Assembly: GCF_003634575.1 (NCBI RefSeq)
Contig: NZ_RBLJ01000004.1
Span: 496,001 to 560,000, forward strand
Origin: Photorhabdus asymbiotica
Lineage (GTDB): Bacteria > Pseudomonadota > Gammaproteobacteria > Enterobacterales > Enterobacteriaceae
Direction: 5' to 3'
DNA length: 64,000 nt
Made by a program: the position numbers and the translations under genes. Every line of letters starts with the position of its first letter. The stretch's first letter is position 1. The notes under the pieces are model-generated. The model saw nothing but the letters and a program-made list of their open reading frames with translations, had not been told where the DNA came from and ran no database searches. Shown in pieces: positions 26,600 through 35,755 of the stretch.

Positions 26600-27955
26600 A
26601 TGGAATATGAATTTTTCACCCGTTTAATGGAAATTGATCCGTTGAAAGCCGGTTTATTGGCTGTCATTGGTGGAATCTCTACCATGATGGCTAACCGTGG
26701 TATTGCGGTATTCCATGATGGGCTGCGTCCTCTCATGCCGGAACACCTTGAAGGGCGTATGAATCGTAAAACCTTAGCGGCGACCAGTTTTGCCTTAAGT
26801 TTTGGTTTGGTCATCGGTTTTGGTATTCCGTTCTCACTTACAGCACCGATTATTCTGGTGCATAGCCTGCTGCTAGGCACCGATGTGATTGGCACTTGGT
26901 GCGCAAACAGTAAAAAAGGTTTCGTGCTTTCTGGTGTTTTGGGGGCGTTATATGCCATCGCGTTGATGACGGGTTTACGGTCTGTTGTCGACATCTTTGC
27001 CCATTTGCCGGTTAATTTCATGAACAATCTGAGTAAAGTTGGCGATCCTATTGTTGCCTGCTTTGCGTTATTCCCGGCGATTGTTGTCGCGTATCAATAT
27101 GGATATCGCAAAGGGATATGGGTGCTAATTGCGACTCTGGCAGGGTATATTGCGACGAAAGCCATGGGGTCACTAAGTTTTGGCGGAGCACTCAGCAAAC
27201 CCGTGCAATTGGACCCCAACGGGGTAGCGCTACTGATTTCGATGATTGTGATGTTCTACTTTGCAATGAAAGAGCGTGCTCCCGTGGCAGGAGATGGACA
27301 GGTTCCAGCCAAAGGTGCGAATGAGATGTTAGTTGGATTATTTTCCACGCGGATACAGCGTATTCAAAATAACATCTGGTTATTGGTGCTAAGTGGTGGC
27401 TTGACTGCGGTAGCTTCTTCGATGTCACTCAGCCTGTTGGCGGAAGGGCCGGTATCATTGCAATTGATGGCGCAGGGGGAAGGGGCTAACGCCACGTTGG
27501 TGGCTTTGGCTAGGGCAATCAGCTTTGTTCCATTAGTTGGTATGACGGCTATTGCTACCGGAGTGTATAGTCCGGTGGGGATGAAATTCGTGTTTGTTGC
27601 TGGATTAGTCACGAATAACCTGTGGATTGCCTTCATTGCTGGCAGTGTGATTATGTTTATGGAAATCAAACTACTGGCAAAAATTGCTGTTTGGTTGGAT
27701 AAATATCCCGGCGTAAAAGCTTGTGGCGATCATATCCGAACCGTCATTACCCGTATGTTGGAGGTTTCTTTATTAGTGGGGGGAATGATTGCTTCCAACG
27801 CTATTCTGCCGGGAATGGGATTTATGGTGGTGGCAGGCATTTATCTGCTTAACCGTACTTCTAAACGTCCTTTAGTTGAAATGGCTATTGGGCCGATTGC
27901 AACGATTGTTGTTGGTATTCTGGCTAACGTCATTTATCTGATGGGTATCCGCTAA
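26600..27955 (+). CDS. yhfT: YhfT membrane transporter
   Basis: A 451-residue membrane protein with about eleven hydrophobic segments, similar throughout to E. coli YhfT (434). Signatures include AVIGGISTMMANRGIAVFHD, ATSFALSFGLVIGFGIPFS and VGDPIVACFALFPAI. It is thought to be a transporter for the unknown substrate of the yhf operon. The gene begins 10 bp after yhfU with AGGACAAGAAG ahead of the ATG. Confidence 0.88.
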   Translation: MEYEFFTRLMEIDPLKAGLLAVIGGISTMMANRGIAVFHDGLRPLMPEHLEGRMNRKTLAATSFALSFGLVIGFGIPFSLTAPIILVHSLLLGTDVIGTWCANSKKGFVLSGVLGALYAIALMTGLRSVVDIFAHLPVNFMNNLSKVGDPIVACFALFPAIVVAYQYGYRKGIWVLIATLAGYIATKAMGSLSFGGALSKPVQLDPNGVALLISMIVMFYFAMKERAPVAGDGQVPAKGANEMLVGLFSTRIQRIQNNIWLLVLSGGLTAVASSMSLSLLAEGPVSLQLMAQGEGANATLVALARAISFVPLVGMTAIATGVYSPVGMKFVFVAGLVTNNLWIAFIAGSVIMFMEIKLLAKIAVWLDKYPGVKACGDHIRTVITRMLEVSLLVGGMIASNAILPGMGFMVVAGIYLLNRTSKRPLVEMAIGPIATIVVGILANVIYLMGIR

Positions 27956-27960
27956 TTGAA

Positions 27961-28086
27961 TATACTCTTCATCTTTCAAGTTGCTGCTTTGTTGGCTGTT
28001 TTCACTTACCCCAATCACATCGTTATCTATGCTCCTGGGGATGTGTTCACTTGCCGCTGCGCTACAACTCGAAATAATTAGGGATA
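27961..28086 (-). repeat. ERIC element, ~126 bp, between yhfT and yhfS
   Basis: TATACTC start and GGGATA end (both slightly degraded) with the CCCCAATCACATCGTTATCT core in reverse orientation. Confidence 0.9.
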
Positions 28087-28147
28087 AATAGATCCTTTCT
28101 CCCTTTATTGATGATAGCAATAATAAAGGGAGAGAGCTGGAGGGCAG

Positions 28148-29248
28148 ATGTTGAACACTTATCCATTACGTAGCTTGAACATGGAACAGGCACAGCGGAA
28201 ACAGTTTCATTTAGTCGATATTATCTGCCGCCACTTTCCCGGTGCAGATTTTCTGACTACCGGCGATTTGGGATTAGTTCCTGGGTTGAACCAACCACAA
28301 ATGACGCAACGAGTTGAAAGTGTCATTGCAGATTTCTTTTCCGTTGAGTCTGCTGTATTGGTACAAGGAGCAGGAACCGGGGCAATACGCTGTGGTCTGG
28401 CGGCATTAGTCAACGTGGGTGATACTCTGTTGGTTCATGATGCACCGTTATATCCTACTACTGCTACCATTGTTGAACAGATGGGTTTGAATCTTATACG
28501 GGCTGATTTCAATCAATCTGAACAAATACGTGCGGCGATTTTACAACATCGCCCGATAGCTGGGTTGGTCCAACATACGCGCCAGAAAATTGATGATTCT
28601 TATGAGTTATCTACAGTGATTTCATTGATGAATGCGGCGTCGTTACCGGTACTGGTTGATGATAATTACGCCGTTATGAAAGTAGAGCATATTGGTTGTG
28701 AATGTGGCGCTGCGTTGTCGACTTTTTCCAGTTTTAAATTGTTTGGACCGCAAGGTGTTGGTGTCGTGGCGGGTCAAAAAGCGGCAATCGATAGCATCCG
28801 GCGTAGTATGTACTCCGGAGGAAGCCAGGTGCAGGGATTTCAGGCGTTAGAAGTGTTGCGTGGGCTGGTATTTGCGCCGGTAATGCATGCTGTGCAGGCT
28901 CAAGTGAGTGAAACGCTGGTTACCCGGCTTAATCAGGGAATAATACCGCAGGTAAAACAGGCAGTTATTGCAAATGCACAATCTAAGGTGTTGTTGGTGG
29001 AATTTTATGACGAGATTGCAGAACAAGTCCTTTGCTTTGCACATGAACTTGGTGCGCTGCCTTATCCAGTTGGTGCTGAATCAAAGTTCGAAATTCCACC
29101 ATTGTTTTACCGGCTATCTAGTACATTCCGTCAATCTGATCCCACTTTAGAAAAGCGGATGATACGAATAAATCCTAATCGAAGTGGTGCAGAAACGGTG
29201 ATGCGAGTTTTGAGTGAAAGTTGTGCGCGGGCCATTGCCTTACTGTGA
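28148..29248 (+). CDS. yhfS: YhfS, PLP-dependent aminotransferase-like protein
   Basis: A 366-residue fold-type I PLP protein matching E. coli YhfS (361). The glycine loop QGAGTGAIRCGLAAL (residues ~75-90), Asp in LPVLVDDNYAV and the Schiff-base Lys in STFSSFKLFGPQGVGVV are present. It is the last gene of the operon, separated from yhfT by 192 bp holding an ERIC element. GGAGGGCAG precedes the ATG. An N-terminal fragment of a second copy is at 21219, about 7 kb upstream. The substrate is unknown; the pathway may handle an uncommon amino acid. Confidence 0.88.
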   Translation: MLNTYPLRSLNMEQAQRKQFHLVDIICRHFPGADFLTTGDLGLVPGLNQPQMTQRVESVIADFFSVESAVLVQGAGTGAIRCGLAALVNVGDTLLVHDAPLYPTTATIVEQMGLNLIRADFNQSEQIRAAILQHRPIAGLVQHTRQKIDDSYELSTVISLMNAASLPVLVDDNYAVMKVEHIGCECGAALSTFSSFKLFGPQGVGVVAGQKAAIDSIRRSMYSGGSQVQGFQALEVLRGLVFAPVMHAVQAQVSETLVTRLNQGIIPQVKQAVIANAQSKVLLVEFYDEIAEQVLCFAHELGALPYPVGAESKFEIPPLFYRLSSTFRQSDPTLEKRMIRINPNRSGAETVMRVLSESCARAIALL

Positions 29249-29489
29249 TCAAAAGTCAGAATAAGATTAGAAGTCAGATAAGTAGGTGGTTATTCTGAAA
29301 GCGGTACATCCGCCACAATGGGCGGTATATTATCAGTTAGTTAGAACGTTTCAACGTATTTGGAATATAAAGCATCAGTGTCAAGATTTTATAACTTGAT
29401 GAAATAGAAAAATTGGCAATATCATTAATTGTATTCCTAATTATTACCCAAATTATCGATAGATCAGAGAATATAGTAAAATCGATGAC

Positions 29490-30185
29490 TTACAGTAAAA
29501 AGTGGCCGATAGATAGAGAATATCTTGATGGAACATATAGGTCATAGCCATTTTCTTTACAAAGTGATCGTAATTCTGTAGTTGAACTGACAGATAATTT
29601 TTCGTAGATATTTTCGAAATATTTTTCTACAGTACGGCATGACATATGCATTTCATTGGCCATATCTTTGTTATTGATACCGCAGCAAAATAGAAAAATC
29701 ATGATCCACTCTGTTTCTTTTAAAATATCATTAGGTGGCTTGGAGCTGACCGCTATATGTGTACTATTCTCCATATAATGAGAGACAGTAAAATATTCTA
29801 CTTCTTTAGCATGAGAAATAATTCCCATACATTGATTATTTTCGTCCATCAAAGGATATTTTTCGCAAAAATAGGATTTAGGTTGTCGACCATTGCCTTG
29901 AGGGTAAGTCCCAATAGATGATATTCGTTGCATACATTCTAAGACCTGACGATCATGTTCTTTAAAATGATGAGAGAAACCATTAACTGGTGTTGGTAAT
30001 TGTTCATCAGTATATCCGATAACATCAAAGTTTTCAGGTAACTTATTGGCTTTTATAAACACCGTATTGGCATAAATAAAACGGGATTCTCTGTCTTTTA
30101 CAAACCATGGATCAGGGCTTCTATCCCACATATTTGTGAACTGACGGGTAATACAAGGAAATTTTCCAAATGCTGATTGACTCAT
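29490..30185 (-). CDS. PAS4-LuxR solo regulator, block type A
   Basis: A 231-residue paralogue of the gene at 18237. The PAS4 sensor includes SRFIYANTVFIKANKLPENF and GYTDEQLPTPVNGF; the LuxR HTH (LKETEWIMIFLFCCGINNKD... MSCRTVEKYFENIYEKL) ends the protein at GHFLL. No AHL-binding domain. It is the first downstream gene of the second A-B-C block, with type-B genes at 30334 and 31035 and type C at 31772 transcribed the same way. Each has its own ~30-150 bp leader. The ligand is unknown; related Photorhabdus solos are thought to sense host compounds. Confidence 0.88.
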   Translation of the reverse strand: MSQSAFGKFPCITRQFTNMWDRSPDPWFVKDRESRFIYANTVFIKANKLPENFDVIGYTDEQLPTPVNGFSHHFKEHDRQVLECMQRISSIGTYPQGNGRQPKSYFCEKYPLMDENNQCMGIISHAKEVEYFTVSHYMENSTHIAVSSKPPNDILKETEWIMIFLFCCGINNKDMANEMHMSCRTVEKYFENIYEKLSVSSTTELRSLCKENGYDLYVPSRYSLSIGHFLL

Positions 30186-30333
30186 ACATATCCTTCGAGG
30201 TAATTATTGTTTTTAACCCATTTGAGTATAGATATATTCTTTATAAAGAAAAACATATTCCCGTAGAGCTATCTATTTTATCAATAAATAGTGAACAAAG
30301 GTAGCATCGAGAAACTGGGAATTAATACGTAAT

Positions 30334-31005
30334 CTAAGCTAATAAAAATTTCTCTGGGATAAAGTGATTAAAGTTATTAGCCAGACAATATTCTTCCAGT
30401 TGTTGATTGGAGTTAACGTTAATTTTGCGATATATCTTGGTCATATGAGTCTCAACAGTATGATAGGTAATATTCAGTATCTGTCCAATCTGTTTTCTGG
30501 AGTGTTTCTGTAGAAAGAGAAAGATAATATCCCATTCACGTTGAGTAAAGAGATCTGTCGGTGGCTGGAGTATAATGGATGATGGGAGTTTGTCATAATA
30601 TTGATATAAGTGAGTCAATGAGTACTCTTTAACTTTCCACAGATGATACATAATCCCTATGCAACTCCCATCTTCATGATAAAAAGGTTGTTTTTCACAA
30701 AAATAAGAAGACAGAGTTTGCTCTTTGCCAAATACATGTGTTTCAAGAGAACATACTCTCTCTCCTTTGATCATGACACTTTTATCATGAGTAATAAATT
30801 CTTTTGCAAATTCAGCACCATCCCAGGGCAGTTCATGATCGTAGCGTCCTGCGTAATCAAATGATTCTTTGAAATTATGAATGTATTTTTTTGTTGCTGA
30901 ATTGCCGTAGATAAAGTTTGAAGAACTATCTTTTATTCCCCATGGTTCATTGCTCATCTCCATTGTGTTAATAATTTGAGGTGATATTGCATAGTTCTTC
31001 TTCAT
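30334..31005 (-). CDS. PAS4-LuxR solo regulator, block type B
   Basis: A 223-residue protein of the type-B subgroup: N-terminal ISPQIINTMEMSNEPWGIKD, PAS core with ELPWDGAEFAKEFITHDKSV and SLETHVFGKEQTLSSYFCEK, then the HTH PPTDLFTQREWDIIFLFLQK and NITYHTVETHMTKIYRKINV. It stands 29 bp from the end of the next type-B gene at 31035, and the two are tandem duplicates. As a LuxR solo it probably binds DNA as a dimer when its PAS domain is occupied; the ligand is unknown. Confidence 0.88.
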   Translation of the reverse strand: MKKNYAISPQIINTMEMSNEPWGIKDSSSNFIYGNSATKKYIHNFKESFDYAGRYDHELPWDGAEFAKEFITHDKSVMIKGERVCSLETHVFGKEQTLSSYFCEKQPFYHEDGSCIGIMYHLWKVKEYSLTHLYQYYDKLPSSIILQPPTDLFTQREWDIIFLFLQKHSRKQIGQILNITYHTVETHMTKIYRKINVNSNQQLEEYCLANNFNHFIPEKFLLA

Positions 31006-31034
31006 GTCGGAAAAGTCCTCTATAAATTTATGGG

Positions 31035-31715
31035 TTAAAGAAACATTCTGCTTTCTGGCTTTACAAATCTTTCTGGTACATAGAGATCGTAATCATTCGA
31101 GCGACAATATTCTTCCAATTGATAACTGGAATTAACACCAATCTTTTTATATATCCGCGACATATGGACTTCGACCGTCCGATAGGAAATATTTAATATG
31201 CGGCCCATTTGTTTACTGGTGTACTTTTGTAAGGAGAGGAAAATAACATCCCATTCCCGTTGGGTGAAAATTTCGGTTGGTGGTTGGAACATAATCGATG
31301 CTGGCAGTTTTCCGTGATATAGACGGGTTAATGAAAAGTCCTGAGCTTGCCAACCATGATATATAACACCTATACAACTGCCATCATCATGATAAATAGG
31401 AGATTTTTCAAAAAAATAAGATGATAGAATTTGCTCTTTGCCAAATACATGTGTTTCAAGTGAACATACTCTTTCCCCTTTTTCCATCACTTTTTTATCG
31501 TGAGCAATAAAATTTTGTGCAAACTCAGCGCCATCCCAGGGAAGTTCATGTTCGTAAAGTCCTTCAAATTCAAATGAATCTGAAAAGTTTTTAAGAGATT
31601 TTAATGCTAGGTTACCATAAATAAAGCATGAATTTTTGTCTTTTATTCCCCAGGGGTCATTACTTTGCTGCAATGTGTTAATTACTTGCGGTGAGATGGT
31701 TAATTTATTCTTCAT
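31035..31715 (-). CDS. PAS4-LuxR solo regulator, block type B (tandem duplicate)
   Basis: A 226-residue close copy of the gene at 30334, with ISPQVINTLQQSNDPWGIKD, HELPWDGAEFAQNFIAHDKK, SLETHVFGKEQILSSYFFEK and the HTH PPTEIFTQREWDVIFLSLQK and NISYRTVEVHMSRIYKKIGV. It ends with an added tail (VKPESRMFL). The extra type-B gene makes this block A-B-B-C. The aromatic and charged residues that differ between the two B copies in the PAS core may tune ligand choice. Confidence 0.88.
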   Translation of the reverse strand: MKNKLTISPQVINTLQQSNDPWGIKDKNSCFIYGNLALKSLKNFSDSFEFEGLYEHELPWDGAEFAQNFIAHDKKVMEKGERVCSLETHVFGKEQILSSYFFEKSPIYHDDGSCIGVIYHGWQAQDFSLTRLYHGKLPASIMFQPPTEIFTQREWDVIFLSLQKYTSKQMGRILNISYRTVEVHMSRIYKKIGVNSSYQLEEYCRSNDYDLYVPERFVKPESRMFL

Positions 31716-31771
31716 ATTATCATTCCATTTTTACAGTTTTCGAGTTTAACGCTTAATATCTGAGTTAGTGG

Positions 31772-32464
31772 TCAACTTAGTTCTATACTACCAATAGTGA
31801 TAAATCGTTCTGGAACATAAAGATCAAATTTATTTTCCTTACAGAAGTCTGTTAGTTCTTTATGGTGTGGTAAATTGAATTTCTGGTAAATAGACTGAAT
31901 ATGATTAACAACATCTTCTGTACTCATCGTTAATTCTTCACTGATATGCTCTTCATCCACTGAGCGCAGAGTTAAAAAGAGAACTTCCCATTCAGTTTGA
32001 GTCAGTATATCGTTAGGTGGTATAAACTTTAGTGTTGCTGGCAATGTTTTTTCATAATAATAAGAAACAGAAAAATCCTGTGTTTTGTATATATGAAAGG
32101 TAATGCCAATACAGTCACCCTTTTCATCACAAAGCGGATATTTATTACAGAGGTAAGTTTGCTTAACCTGATTTTCGCCAACTGGATGCGTTTCTAGTGA
32201 AGTGACTCGTTGCATGGTTTGAATAACTTTTTGATCCTGACGGCTAAATTCTTTTTCATATTCCGCAATAGGTGAGGGTAATTCACTGACGGAAAGCCCT
32301 GTAATATCGAAATCTTCAGGCAGATTGAGTAGTCGATAAAAAGCGGAATTGGCATAAATAAATCTTGACTGGAGATCTTTGGCTCCCCAGGGTTCATCAC
32401 TTCTTTCCCACGTATAAATTAATTGTGGGGTGATATTATTGGGTTTGTTTCTTATATTTTTCAT
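31772..32464 (-). CDS. PAS4-LuxR solo regulator, block type C (only intact copy)
   Basis: A 230-residue protein. The ATG at 32464 is preferred to one 6 bases upstream because AGGA then has a 6-base spacing. PAS4 features: ITPQLIYTWERSDEPWGAKD, FIYANSAFYRLLNLPEDF, ELPSPIAEYEKEF, and KGDCIGITFHIYKTQDFSVS. The C-terminal HTH (PPNDILTQTEWEVLFLTLRS, TMSTEDVVNHIQSIYQKF) is less like the LuxR consensus than those of types A and B, lacking the usual T-V-E of the recognition helix, so DNA binding may differ. Broken type-C copies are at 19554 and 34903. Confidence 0.87.
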   Translation of the reverse strand: MKNIRNKPNNITPQLIYTWERSDEPWGAKDLQSRFIYANSAFYRLLNLPEDFDITGLSVSELPSPIAEYEKEFSRQDQKVIQTMQRVTSLETHPVGENQVKQTYLCNKYPLCDEKGDCIGITFHIYKTQDFSVSYYYEKTLPATLKFIPPNDILTQTEWEVLFLTLRSVDEEHISEELTMSTEDVVNHIQSIYQKFNLPHHKELTDFCKENKFDLYVPERFITIGSIELS

Positions 32465-32470
32465 GGTCAT

Positions 32471-33342
32471 TCCTGCACTGTTAATAAGTCTTTATCTGAG
32501 AGGTTTGTTCACTGATTATACTTAAAATAGCTTAGGTATATAATAGAATATAATAATTTATTCGTCAAAATACATATATTTATTAATTAAATTCTTTATT
32601 GTTTTACAAAGAAATGTTCAATAATAATAAATATCACCATAAATATTATTTTATATAATAATTATTTGTTCTGCTGACTAAGTAGTCAGGTTAATGAGTT
32701 AGATTTTTAATCTATTGATCAATAAGTGATCTGCATCATAAATGTTCCGTCATGAATTGCAGAAATAGGAATTATTCTGATAACTGGTACTTATAACATG
32801 ATGAAATAAAAGGAATTATTCCTTTGAAACAGAACAGTGCCGAGGAAGCAGATCTCATTCAAATGGTGTTCAATTCATTAAATATTTCTTCTTAAATGTA
32901 ACATGCTAAGTATCGTAATTCGATAGGATTTTTGTTGAATATGGCAGTAGAGTTGACTATCGGAGCTTTCCAGTCTGGAAGATTAAGGCGCTTTTTAAAT
33001 AGTTATACTTAAATAAAATTAAGGTTATCGACATTCTTCTGAATTTAATTTTTAAAGCATAATTAAATAGAAAACTTACTTAAAACAGTATAGTTGCGAA
33101 AGATAAAGTTGTATTTCAAACTCCATTTAAATATCTGTAACAATCGGAACCTTATCGCATCTATAATTATCAATTATTACCCTGATGTTGAAAATCGTTG
33201 ACAAAAAGTAAACGATATAATATGTAAATCATAAATTATATTTATTGATATAAAATTATTCTGTCAAATCTATATTCATCTCATTAGTCGTTCATGTTAA
33301 TTAAATAACCAATGTAAAAATATGTAGAATAAAATTGAACAT
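32471..33342. other. 870-bp AT-rich region between LuxR blocks
   Basis: No gene seen. 32490-32600 resembles 19730-19870, which is the DNA upstream of the type-C relic in the first block. 32780-32830 resembles 29370-29420. These likenesses are the flanks left by block duplication. Confidence 0.5.
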
Positions 33343-34044
33343 TTATAATAAAAAATGGCCGATAAGTTTAAAATATTTTGATGGAATAAATGTATCATAA
33401 CCATTTTCTTTGCAAAATAGTCTTAATTCAATAGATGAACTGACTGATAGTTTCTTATAGATACATTCAAAATATTTTTCGACAGTATGGCCTGAAATTT
33501 TCATTTCATCGGCGATGCATTTATTGCTAATACCACAACAGAATAGAAAAATGATAATCCATTCTTTCTTTGTTAATATATTGTTAGGTGGCCTAAGCCG
33601 AATAGATATAGAGGTATTATTCTTGATGTAATGAGATACTGCAAAATAGTCTATTTCTTTGGCATGAGATATTATTCCAATACATTGATTATTTTCATCC
33701 ATTAGTGGGTATTTATTACAAAAATAGGATTTAGGTTGTTGACCGCAGCCTTGAGGATAAATCCCAATAGATGATACCCGCTGCATACATTCTAAGACTT
33801 TACGATCATGCTGTTCGAAAAGATGAGCAAAACAATTAAATGGTGTAGGTAATTCTTTATCAGAATATCCGATAACATTAAAGTTTTCAGGTAATTTATT
33901 AGCTTTAATAAATATGGTATTTGCATAAATGAAACGTAATTCTTTATCTTTTACAAACCATGGATCTGAACTTCTGTCCCATGTATTGGTTAACTGAGAG
34001 GTAATAATAGGCGATTTTTTACATTTACATCCTGGTTGACGCAT
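33343..34044 (-). CDS. PAS4-LuxR solo regulator, block type A
   Basis: A 233-residue type-A paralogue with LRFIYANTIFIKANKLPENF, GYSDKELPTPFNCF, YFCNKYPLMDENNQCIGIIS and the HTH (ILTKKEWIIIFLFCCGISNK, KISGHTVEKYFECIYKKL), ending at GHFLL. It differs from the 29490 gene mainly in the PAS surface and in a Lys/Cys-rich start (RQPGCKCKKS). It belongs to the third A-B-C block, whose C member is a relic. Confidence 0.88.
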   Translation of the reverse strand: MRQPGCKCKKSPIITSQLTNTWDRSSDPWFVKDKELRFIYANTIFIKANKLPENFNVIGYSDKELPTPFNCFAHLFEQHDRKVLECMQRVSSIGIYPQGCGQQPKSYFCNKYPLMDENNQCIGIISHAKEIDYFAVSHYIKNNTSISIRLRPPNNILTKKEWIIIFLFCCGISNKCIADEMKISGHTVEKYFECIYKKLSVSSSIELRLFCKENGYDTFIPSKYFKLIGHFLL

Positions 34045-34175
34045 AAATAACCTTTGAAAAATTATTGAATATGACTGTGATATTTATAAATAAAATATAT
34101 TCCAATGGAACTGGCTATTACTTCCATTAATAATGGACAAAGGTGGTATATAGAAACTAGAAATTAATACGTAAT

Positions 34176-34844
34176 TTAATACAGTAAAAATCTTTCTGGT
34201 ATATAGTGATTAAAATTATTGGCTTGACAATATTCTGCTAGTTGTTTGCTGGAGTTAATGCCTATTTTTTGATATATCTGAACCATATGAGACTCAACAG
34301 TACGATAGGTCATATTCAATATCTGCCCAGTCTGTTTTTTAGTTTTTTTCTGTAAAAAAAGAAAAATGACATCCCATTCACGTTGAGTAAAAAGATCAGT
34401 TGGTGGTTGGAACATAATCGATGTGGGTAATTTGTTGTGATATTGATGTAGACAGGCTAATGAGTAGTCTTTTGCCTTCCATCCATGATATATAACTCCC
34501 ATGCAACGTCCATCTTCATGATAAAAAGGTGATTTCTCAAAAAAATAAGATGATAGAGTTTGCGTTTTACCAAATATATGTGTTTCTAGTGAGCATATCC
34601 TGTGTCCTTTTTCCATCACTTTTTTATCATGATTAATAAATTCTTCTGCAAATTGAGCACTATCCCAAGGCAGTTCATTTTCATAATGCCCTTCATAATC
34701 AAATGAATTTGAAAAATTCTGAAGAGATTTTAATGCTGGATTACCGTAAATGAAGCATGAATTTTTATCTTTGATTCCCCAAGGTTCATTGCTTACTGTT
34801 AATGTGTTAATAATCTGAGGTGATATGGTTACGTTATTTCTCAT
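34176..34844 (-). CDS. PAS4-LuxR solo regulator, block type B
   Basis: A 222-residue type-B regulator. The start at 34844 is preferred to an in-frame ATG 21 bases upstream, since AAGGAA lies 7 bases before it. Key runs: ISPQIINTLTVSNEPWGIKD, NELPWDSAQFAEEFINHDKK, SLETHIFGKTQTLSSYFFEK and the HTH PPTDLFTQREWDVIFLFLQK and NMTYRTVESHMVQIYQKIGI. Overall it is closest by eye to the 30334 gene at both ends, which fits whole-block duplication. Confidence 0.87.
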   Translation of the reverse strand: MRNNVTISPQIINTLTVSNEPWGIKDKNSCFIYGNPALKSLQNFSNSFDYEGHYENELPWDSAQFAEEFINHDKKVMEKGHRICSLETHIFGKTQTLSSYFFEKSPFYHEDGRCMGVIYHGWKAKDYSLACLHQYHNKLPTSIMFQPPTDLFTQREWDVIFLFLQKKTKKQTGQILNMTYRTVESHMVQIYQKIGINSSKQLAEYCQANNFNHYIPERFLLY

Positions 34845-34902
34845 ATTATAATTCCTTTTGTCCATTTTTAGGTGCTAAGCTTGATATGTTTGAATTACGC
34901 AA

Positions 34903-35110
34903 TCAGTCTAATACTTTACTACCATAAATGACAAGTTTTTCGGAAACATAATTATTATCGATATTTTTATTACGAGAATCGTTTAATTGTATATTCCATT
35001 GTAGATTACATTTAGGGTAAACAGGGTCAATATAATTAACGGTATCTTATTCTGCAAAAGGAAATAGTGACTTATCAATTGAAAAATTTTGTACTATTGT
35101 GCTGTTAAGA
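34903..35110 (-). pseudogene. PAS4-LuxR solo, block type C, relic
   Basis: Read on the minus strand, the last ~45 codons (DTVNYIDPVYPKCNLQ ... VSEKLVIYGSKVLD) align with the C-terminus of the intact type-C protein (DVVNHIQSIYQKFNLP ... VPERFITIGSIELS). Just before it a short piece reads IVQNFSIDKSLF, like KTQDFSVSYYYEK. An in-frame stop and a deletion separate the two pieces. Confidence 0.75.
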
Positions 35111-35568
35111 TAGATTGAATGGTTGTGGAAAATAAGATGAGTCTATTTGATATGACAGCTCTTAATTATTTAACTGATTTGTTTAATGATTACAATTAAT
35201 TTGTTGTAAAAATAAAGTTTTATTACTGTTTGATAAATTAATTTTAAATATAAGTGAATGTAACTATGAGGTACTATTCATATATGGGAATTATTTAATT
35301 TTATTGAGTGTTGAATGGGTAAATATATACCCAATAGATTTCAATTTGCAGCGAGGTGGCAAGTGAACGCAGCCAACCGAACAGCAGCTTGAAAGATGAA
35401 GGGGATAGAAGATTTCTTAAATTGTAATCGTTAATTGATAGAAACTTTAGCCTGAATTAATCATTATCCCGATGATTTAATATTTTTTCGTGTTCTGCCA
35501 TTTATTTCCAGTAATAGCGTTATGATGCCAAAGGAATGTATTTGTATGTTGCTGTTTTCTTGCTTCAT
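35111..35568. other. AT-rich spacer between LuxR block and CRISPR repeats
   Basis: No gene. Holds the deleted ERIC at 35326-35407 and the AT-rich DNA before the first CRISPR repeat, which could serve as a leader. Confidence 0.5.
35326..35407 (+). repeat. ERIC remnant, 82 bp
   Basis: Left arm TATACCCAATAGATTTC and right arm CAGCTTGAAAGATGA are present; the central hairpin is gone. Confidence 0.82.
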
Positions 35569-35709
35569 GTGTACTGCCGTTCAGGCAGTTTAGAAATTGT
35601 CGTTTAGTCGAAAAATGACTAATATTATGTGCACTGCCGTACAGGCAGTTTAGAAAACTGTCCCCTGTAGGTTTGAACCCAGTGCACTGCCGCACAGGCA
35701 GCTTAGAAA
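35569..35709 (+). CRISPR. Minimal type I-F CRISPR array, 3 repeats and 2 spacers, no cas genes
   Basis: Three 28-bp repeats at 35569-35596, 35629-35656 and 35682-35709, with the type I-F core CACTGCCG...CAGGCAG and ending TTAGAAA. They differ at the start, at two bases in the loop and at one base near the end. Spacer 1 (35597-35628) is 32 bp, the usual I-F length; spacer 2 (35657-35681) is only 25 bp. The third repeat (GCTTAGAAA) is closest to the enteric I-F consensus. No cas gene is in the window, so it is an orphan array, perhaps served by Cas proteins coded elsewhere. It ends 46 bp before the DUF29 gene. Confidence 0.85.
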
Positions 35710-35755
35710 ACACATAGGAATTATCTGTATGGCAGACTTATCAACGGAGGCAACC

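Noticed and set aside
35657-35681. Spacer 2 contains GGTTTGAACCC, like a tRNA T loop
   Set aside because: Too short to support a tRNA origin.
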